Assembly (NCBI GenBank): GCA_024234055.1
Contig: JACKOW010000001.1
Location: 474,001-538,000, forward strand
Origin: Rhodanobacteraceae bacterium
Lineage (GTDB): Bacteria; Pseudomonadota; Gammaproteobacteria; Xanthomonadales; SZUA-5
Length of the DNA: 64,000 bases
Direction: 5' to 3'
Part shown: in pieces, positions 60,652-64,000 of the stretch
Numbering within the stretch: position 1 is the stretch's first letter
Layout of the letters: every line of letters begins with the position of its first letter
Position numbers and translations under genes: made by a program
Notes under the pieces: model-generated
What the model was told of the DNA's origin: nothing
What the model saw: only the letters and a program-made list of their open reading frames with translations
Database searches by the model: none

Positions 60652-61604
60652 ACCCGCTCCGGTTTGGCTGGTATCAGCAGCGAAGCCACCATGGATCCGG
60701 CGACCAGCACGAACACCGTGCCCAGCGACACCGCGATCGGGATCTTGTACAGATCCATGATCAGCATCTTGACGCCAATGAAACACAGTACTGCGGCAAG
60801 ACCGTAGTTGAGGAAATGAAAGCGGTCGGCCATGTCGGCGAGCATGAAATACATCGCCCGCAAGCCGAGGATGGCGAAGACATTGCTGGTCAGCACGATG
60901 AAGGGATCGGTGGTGATCGCAAAGATCGCCGGGATCGAGTCCACCGCAAAGATCACATCGGTGATGCCGATCATCACGATCACCAGCAGCAGCGGCGTGG
61001 CGTAGCGCACGCCGTCGCGGATGGTGATCATCTTCTCGCCATCGAATTCGGTCGCGATCTTCATGTGCTTGCGCACCCAGCGAATGATCGGGTTCTGTTC
61101 CAGATCGGGTTTGTCATCGCCGGAGGTGGCCATCTTGATGCCGGTGATCACCAGGAAGGCGCCGAACAGATAGAAGATCCAATGGAACTTGGCGATCAGG
61201 AAAGCACCCAGCAGGATCATCAGCGCACGCAGCACGATGGCTCCGATCACCCCCCAGATCAGCGCCCGCTTCTGATACTCGTTGGGCACCGCGAAGAAGT
61301 TGAAGATCATCAGGAAGACGAAGATGTTGTCCACCGCCAATGACTTCTCGACCAGGTAGCCGGTCAGGAATTCCAGCCCCTTGGTGTTGGCCACCTCCGG
61401 ACCGGCAGCGCCGCGCAGATACCACCAGAGCGCTGCGTTGAAGGCCAGCGCCAGAGCGATCCAGACCATCGACCATTGCAGCGCTTCGCGGAAGGACACC
61501 CGGTGCGCACCCTGCTGGCGCATGACCAGCAGGTCCACGATCAGCGCGACGATCACCAGAACGGTGAAGCCCGCCCACATCCACCAGGTGCCTATCGATT
61601 CCAT
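60648..61604 (-). CDS. alx: TerC family membrane protein (Alx-like, probable Mn2+ exporter)
   Basis: 318 residues, about nine hydrophobic helices. Signature acidic segments: EKSLAVDNIFVFLMIFNFFA (residues 87-106) and VDSIPAIFAITTDPFIVLTSN, typical for TerC/Alx. It follows a yybP-ykoY riboswitch, the arrangement seen for alx in E. coli, where the protein exports manganese. Function here is inferred from that. Start ATG 61604 has a weak ribosome-binding site, consistent with riboswitch-controlled translation. Confidence 0.93.
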   Translation of the reverse strand: MESIGTWWMWAGFTVLVIVALIVDLLVMRQQGAHRVSFREALQWSMVWIALALAFNAALWWYLRGAAGPEVANTKGLEFLTGYLVEKSLAVDNIFVFLMIFNFFAVPNEYQKRALIWGVIGAIVLRALMILLGAFLIAKFHWIFYLFGAFLVITGIKMATSGDDKPDLEQNPIIRWVRKHMKIATEFDGEKMITIRDGVRYATPLLLVIVMIGITDVIFAVDSIPAIFAITTDPFIVLTSNVFAILGLRAMYFMLADMADRFHFLNYGLAAVLCFIGVKMLIMDLYKIPIAVSLGTVFVLVAGSMVASLLIPAKPERV

Positions 61605-61689
61605 ATGCCGAGCCCCGTCCGCTCAACTGCAGCTGCGCACCAGGACGAGGACCCCCCTCGACCGGCAACGGCCCGCAGGCCGAATCCGT

Positions 61690-61830
61690 CAAGGATTCAG
61701 CCCAAGCGCGCACGCGGTGCGGTCGAGGTCTCGCTTGCGAATCCGTGGTCGGATACGCCGACACGCCCGGCGCGCAGGTAGCGCACGTGATGACGGGCGT
61801 GACGCGAAAAGCTACTCCCCTCTACAGGGC
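61690..61830 (-). promoter_or_regulatory. yybP-ykoY (Mn2+) riboswitch with expression-platform hairpin
   Basis: On the minus strand the conserved 5' piece AGAGGGGAGTAGC (61812-61824) and the 3' piece GCAAGCGAGACCTC (about 61725-61738) frame a multi-stem region, the two loops that bind Mn2+ in this class (consensus GGGGAGTAGC ... AGACC). Then GAATCC-TTGAC-GGATTC (about 61682-61698) forms a downstream hairpin. The TerC gene starts 80 nt later. Confidence 0.88.
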
Positions 61831-61873
61831 GAAGTCTGGGGGCGGACGGTGGCGGATGCAAGAGCGGTTGCCA

Positions 61874-61980
61874 AGAAGCGGGTGTCGGTTGTTGGTGTTG
61901 GTGTTGGTACAAGCTGGCCCCGCCGAGGCGTGGAGCTACGCTCTGACCGACACCGACACCAACAACCGACACCCGCTTCT
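61874..61980. repeat. Long fold-back between pteridine reductase and riboswitch
   Basis: Left arm AGAAGCGGGTGTCGGTTGTT (61874 onward to 61908) and right arm AACAACCGACACCCGCTTCT (61961-61980, arm begins 61946) pair with short tandem GTTGGT / ACCAAC units inside. The right arm includes the stop codon of the reductase. It may terminate that transcript. Remaining gap 61605-61978 is riboswitch leader. Confidence 0.85.
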
Positions 61981-62734
61981 AGATATTCAGCCAGCGCCCG
62001 CCATCCACGCGCAGTACTTGTCCGGTCACATAGCCGGCATCGCGGATCAGGAACAGGGCCGCGCCGGCCAAGTCCTCGGGTGAGCCCTGACGCTGCAAGG
62101 CGGTACGCTGCAGCACCATCTCCGGCGTGTCGGCCTTTTCCGGGTTTTCCGACCAGATGATGTTGCCGGGCGCGATGGCGTTGACGCGCACCTCCGGGCC
62201 GAGTTCGCGCGCCAGACCGTAGGTGAGAGCCACCAGGGCGGCCTTGGCCATGCAAAAGGGCAGATAGCGCGGGATCGGGCGGTCGGCGTAGATGTCGACC
62301 AGATTGACGATGGCACCTTTCGAAGCGCGCAGATGCGGCGACGCAGCCTGCGCCAGAAACAGTGGCGTGCGCGCGTTGGTGGCGAAGAGGTCATCAAACT
62401 GGGCGCTGTCGATTTCGCCCAATGGCGTCGGGTAGAAACTGGAGGCGTTATTGATCAGCGCATCGAGTCGGCCAAAATGGGCGATGACCCTCGGGACCAG
62501 CGCCTGGGTGGCGCTGAGATCTGCCAGATCGGCCTGAAAGATCTGCACGCTGCCTGGCCGTTGCGATGCCAGTTCAGCCTGCAGCGCCAGCGCCGCCTCG
62601 GCAGAGCTGCGATAGTGCAAGGCCAGATCGAAGCCGGCGGTGTGCAGGCGCCGGGCGATGGCCGCGCCTACACGCTTGGCGCCGCCGGTGATCAGGGCGA
62701 CGGGATGACAAGTGCCAGGGTCAGCTTCATTCAT
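61979..62734 (-). CDS. Pteridine reductase (short-chain dehydrogenase)
   Basis: 251 residues. The glycine loop is TGGAKRVGAAIARRL with the KR that selects NADPH, as in PTR1/FolM; NNASSFYPTP and the Y-x3-K variant PFCMAKAALVALTYGLAREL (F-C instead of Y?) with ADRPIPRYLPFCMAK, where the Tyr precedes PFCMAK; and NAIAPGNIIWSE. It reduces pterins or dihydrofolate, possibly serving tetrahydrobiopterin/molybdopterin or folate salvage. Start ATG 62734 was preferred to a TTG 6 nt upstream. Monocistronic. Confidence 0.9.
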   Translation of the reverse strand: MNEADPGTCHPVALITGGAKRVGAAIARRLHTAGFDLALHYRSSAEAALALQAELASQRPGSVQIFQADLADLSATQALVPRVIAHFGRLDALINNASSFYPTPLGEIDSAQFDDLFATNARTPLFLAQAASPHLRASKGAIVNLVDIYADRPIPRYLPFCMAKAALVALTYGLARELGPEVRVNAIAPGNIIWSENPEKADTPEMVLQRTALQRQGSPEDLAGAALFLIRDAGYVTGQVLRVDGGRWLNI

Positions 62735-62764
62735 GCACAAAGCATATCTCGGCTCACGTCACCT

Positions 62765-62850
62765 GTAGGTCACGGTGGCCCATCGGGCCTGCGTGACATC
62801 CTGAAGCGAAACGGCGTCACGCGGGCCTTGCGCCCAACGTAACGCACACT
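62765..62850. repeat. Degenerate GTAGGTCACG-type inverted repeat
   Basis: GTAGGTCACGGTGGCCCATC with a degenerate partner GGGCCTTGCGCCCAACGTAA lies between the pteridine reductase start and the acetoacetyl-CoA synthetase stop. Related to 60540-60651 but imperfect. Confidence 0.45.
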
Positions 62851-62864
62851 GCGCACACGCCCAG

Positions 62865-64000
62865 TCACGCCTGGCTCAACTCCTCGCGATCGCGGAAATA
62901 ATCGAGCGCCTGCGGATTGGCCAGGGCGTCGGTGTTCTTGACCGGTTTGCCGTGGATCACGTTGCGCACGGCCAGTTCGACGATCTTGCCGCTGATCGTG
63001 CGGGGAATGTCCGGCACCGCCAGAATCTTCGCTGGCACGTGGCGTGGTGTGGTGTTGTCGCGGATGACTTTGCGGATGCGGGCTTGCATGGCCTCGTCCA
63101 GTTCATGGCCCTCGCGCAGGCGCACGAACAGCACCACGCGCACATCGCTGTCCCAATCCTGGGCTACGCAGATCGATTCCAGCACTTCGGGCAGTTTCTC
63201 GACCTGGCGATAGATCTCTGCGGTGCCGATGCGCACGCCGCCCGGGTTCAGGGTGGCATCCGAACGGCCAAGAATGACGATGCCATCGTGTTCGGTCAGC
63301 AGTGCCAGATCGCCATGGCACCAGACATTGTCGATCTTGTCGAAATAGGCAGCATGGTACTTGCTGCCATCCTCGTCCTTCCAGAAACCCACCGGCATCG
63401 ACGGAAACGGCCTGGTGCAGGCGAGCTCCCCGGCTTCACCGCGCAGCGGCTTGCCGTCATCGTCCAGAATCTCGACCTTCATCCCCAGGCCGCGGCATTG
63501 CAACTCGCCGCGATAGACCGGCAGCACCGGGTTGCCGAGCGCGAAGCAGGAAACGATGTCGGTACCACCCGAGATCGAAGCCAGCAGGACATCGGCCTTG
63601 ATGTCGCGATAGACGTAGTCGTAGCTCTCCGGCGCCAGAGGTGAGCCGGTCGAGAGGATGGTCTTGAGCTTGCCCAGCTGATGCGTCTGCGCGGGTTTGA
63701 CCCCGGCCTTGTCGACTGCGGCGATCCACTTGGCGCTGGTGCCGAACACGCTGATGCCGAGTTCGTCGACCATGTCGAAAAGCGCCCCCGGGCCCGGATG
63801 GAAGGGCGAGCCGTCGTACAGCACCATGGTCGCGCCGACCGCCAGGCTGGACACCAGCCAGTTCCACATCATCCAGCCACAGGTGGTGTAGTAGAAGATG
63901 CGGTCTTCGCGGCGCAGATCGGTGTGCAGCACCAGTTCCTTCAGATGCTGGATCAGCGTGCCGCCCTGGCCGTGAACGATGCACTTGGGCACGCCAGTGG
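62865..64000 (-). CDS. aacS: Acetoacetyl-CoA synthetase, C-terminal part (5' end outside window)
   Basis: Acyl-adenylate-forming ligase, about 378 residues visible of an expected 650. It enters in the P-loop (TGVPKCIVHGQGGTL) and continues with FYYTTCGWMMWNWLV, VLYDGSPFHPG, ISGGTDIVSCFALGN, VWCHGDLALLTEHDGIVILGRSDATLNPGGVRIG (hinge) and TISGKIVELAVRN with the adenylation lysine K of SGKIVE. The YTTCGWMMWN and GTDIVS segments are typical of AacS rather than acetyl-CoA synthetase. It converts acetoacetate to acetoacetyl-CoA in ketone or PHB catabolism. Confidence 0.93.
   Translation of the reverse strand, partial: TGVPKCIVHGQGGTLIQHLKELVLHTDLRREDRIFYYTTCGWMMWNWLVSSLAVGATMVLYDGSPFHPGPGALFDMVDELGISVFGTSAKWIAAVDKAGVKPAQTHQLGKLKTILSTGSPLAPESYDYVYRDIKADVLLASISGGTDIVSCFALGNPVLPVYRGELQCRGLGMKVEILDDDGKPLRGEAGELACTRPFPSMPVGFWKDEDGSKYHAAYFDKIDNVWCHGDLALLTEHDGIVILGRSDATLNPGGVRIGTAEIYRQVEKLPEVLESICVAQDWDSDVRVVLFVRLREGHELDEAMQARIRKVIRDNTTPRHVPAKILAVPDIPRTISGKIVELAVRNVIHGKPVKNTDALANPQALDYFRDREELSQA

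Overview
The window looks like a chromosome segment of a high-GC gammaproteobacterium of the Lysobacterales (Xanthomonadales) type. This placement is inferred from gene content: a 180-kDa-class NAD-glutamate dehydrogenase, the engB / cytochrome c4 / dsbA / EEP-nuclease neighbourhood, a Ser/Thr kinase with TPR-like tail, and many secreted repeat proteins. No rRNA, tRNA, phage, plasmid or CRISPR was seen. About 45 genes are supported; the genes at both edges are cut by the window.

Layout. 1-8534: kinase (partial), gdhB and an Old Yellow Enzyme. 8893-12515: two YceI proteins around a cytochrome b561, then a LysR regulator overlapping a TauD-like dioxygenase. 12672-20473: cystathionine beta-synthase, a small membrane protein, a YhhY-like acetyltransferase, a GFA-type protein, an orphan ABC permease, then engB divergent from cytochrome c4, dsbA and an EEP-family nuclease. 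20753-27000: GlxA-type regulator with a secreted partner, fasciclin protein, FG-GAP protein and a BlaI/BlaR1-like pair. 27038-38030: valS with two in-frame insertions, FKBP isomerase, Calx-beta autotransporter, and a TetR regulator upstream of a rare three-module oxidoreductase. 38031-55498: a block of large secreted proteins in three transcription units. 55654-64000: DUF1203 protein, TPR lipoprotein, two-component system, TerC-family transporter behind a yybP-ykoY riboswitch, pteridine reductase and acetoacetyl-CoA synthetase (partial).

The most interesting part is 38-60 kb. Six exported proteins and one small coupled ORF (not clearly exported) end in, or nearly in, a short motif of the form F-x-[DN]-G-F-E or a variant, with no hydrophobic or basic tail. 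An eighth exported protein, at 23.4 kb, ends the same way, and a ninth protein carries the motif internally. Different codons are used each time, so selection acts on the peptide. Two paralogous modules pair a YadA-head/S74-chaperone fibre protein that lacks the motif with a small exported protein that carries it. A 20-bp palindrome related to GTACCCCAAAACTGGGGTAC lies 58-87 bp upstream of the first gene of three of these units, and a degenerate copy lies 75 bp upstream of the NarL-type response regulator at 60.4 kb. I read this as a possible regulon for a family of surface or secreted proteins that share an undescribed C-terminal tag.

The second theme is repeats. Intergenic space is crowded with fold-back elements whose arms are short G-rich tandem repeats (mostly heptamers, able to form G-quadruplexes). 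Many start exactly at stop codons, and two have entered valS in frame. There is also a MITE family with 23-27 bp terminal inverted repeats (three copies), a ~170-bp repeat family (three copies), GTCCAGAC palindromes and REP-like hairpins.
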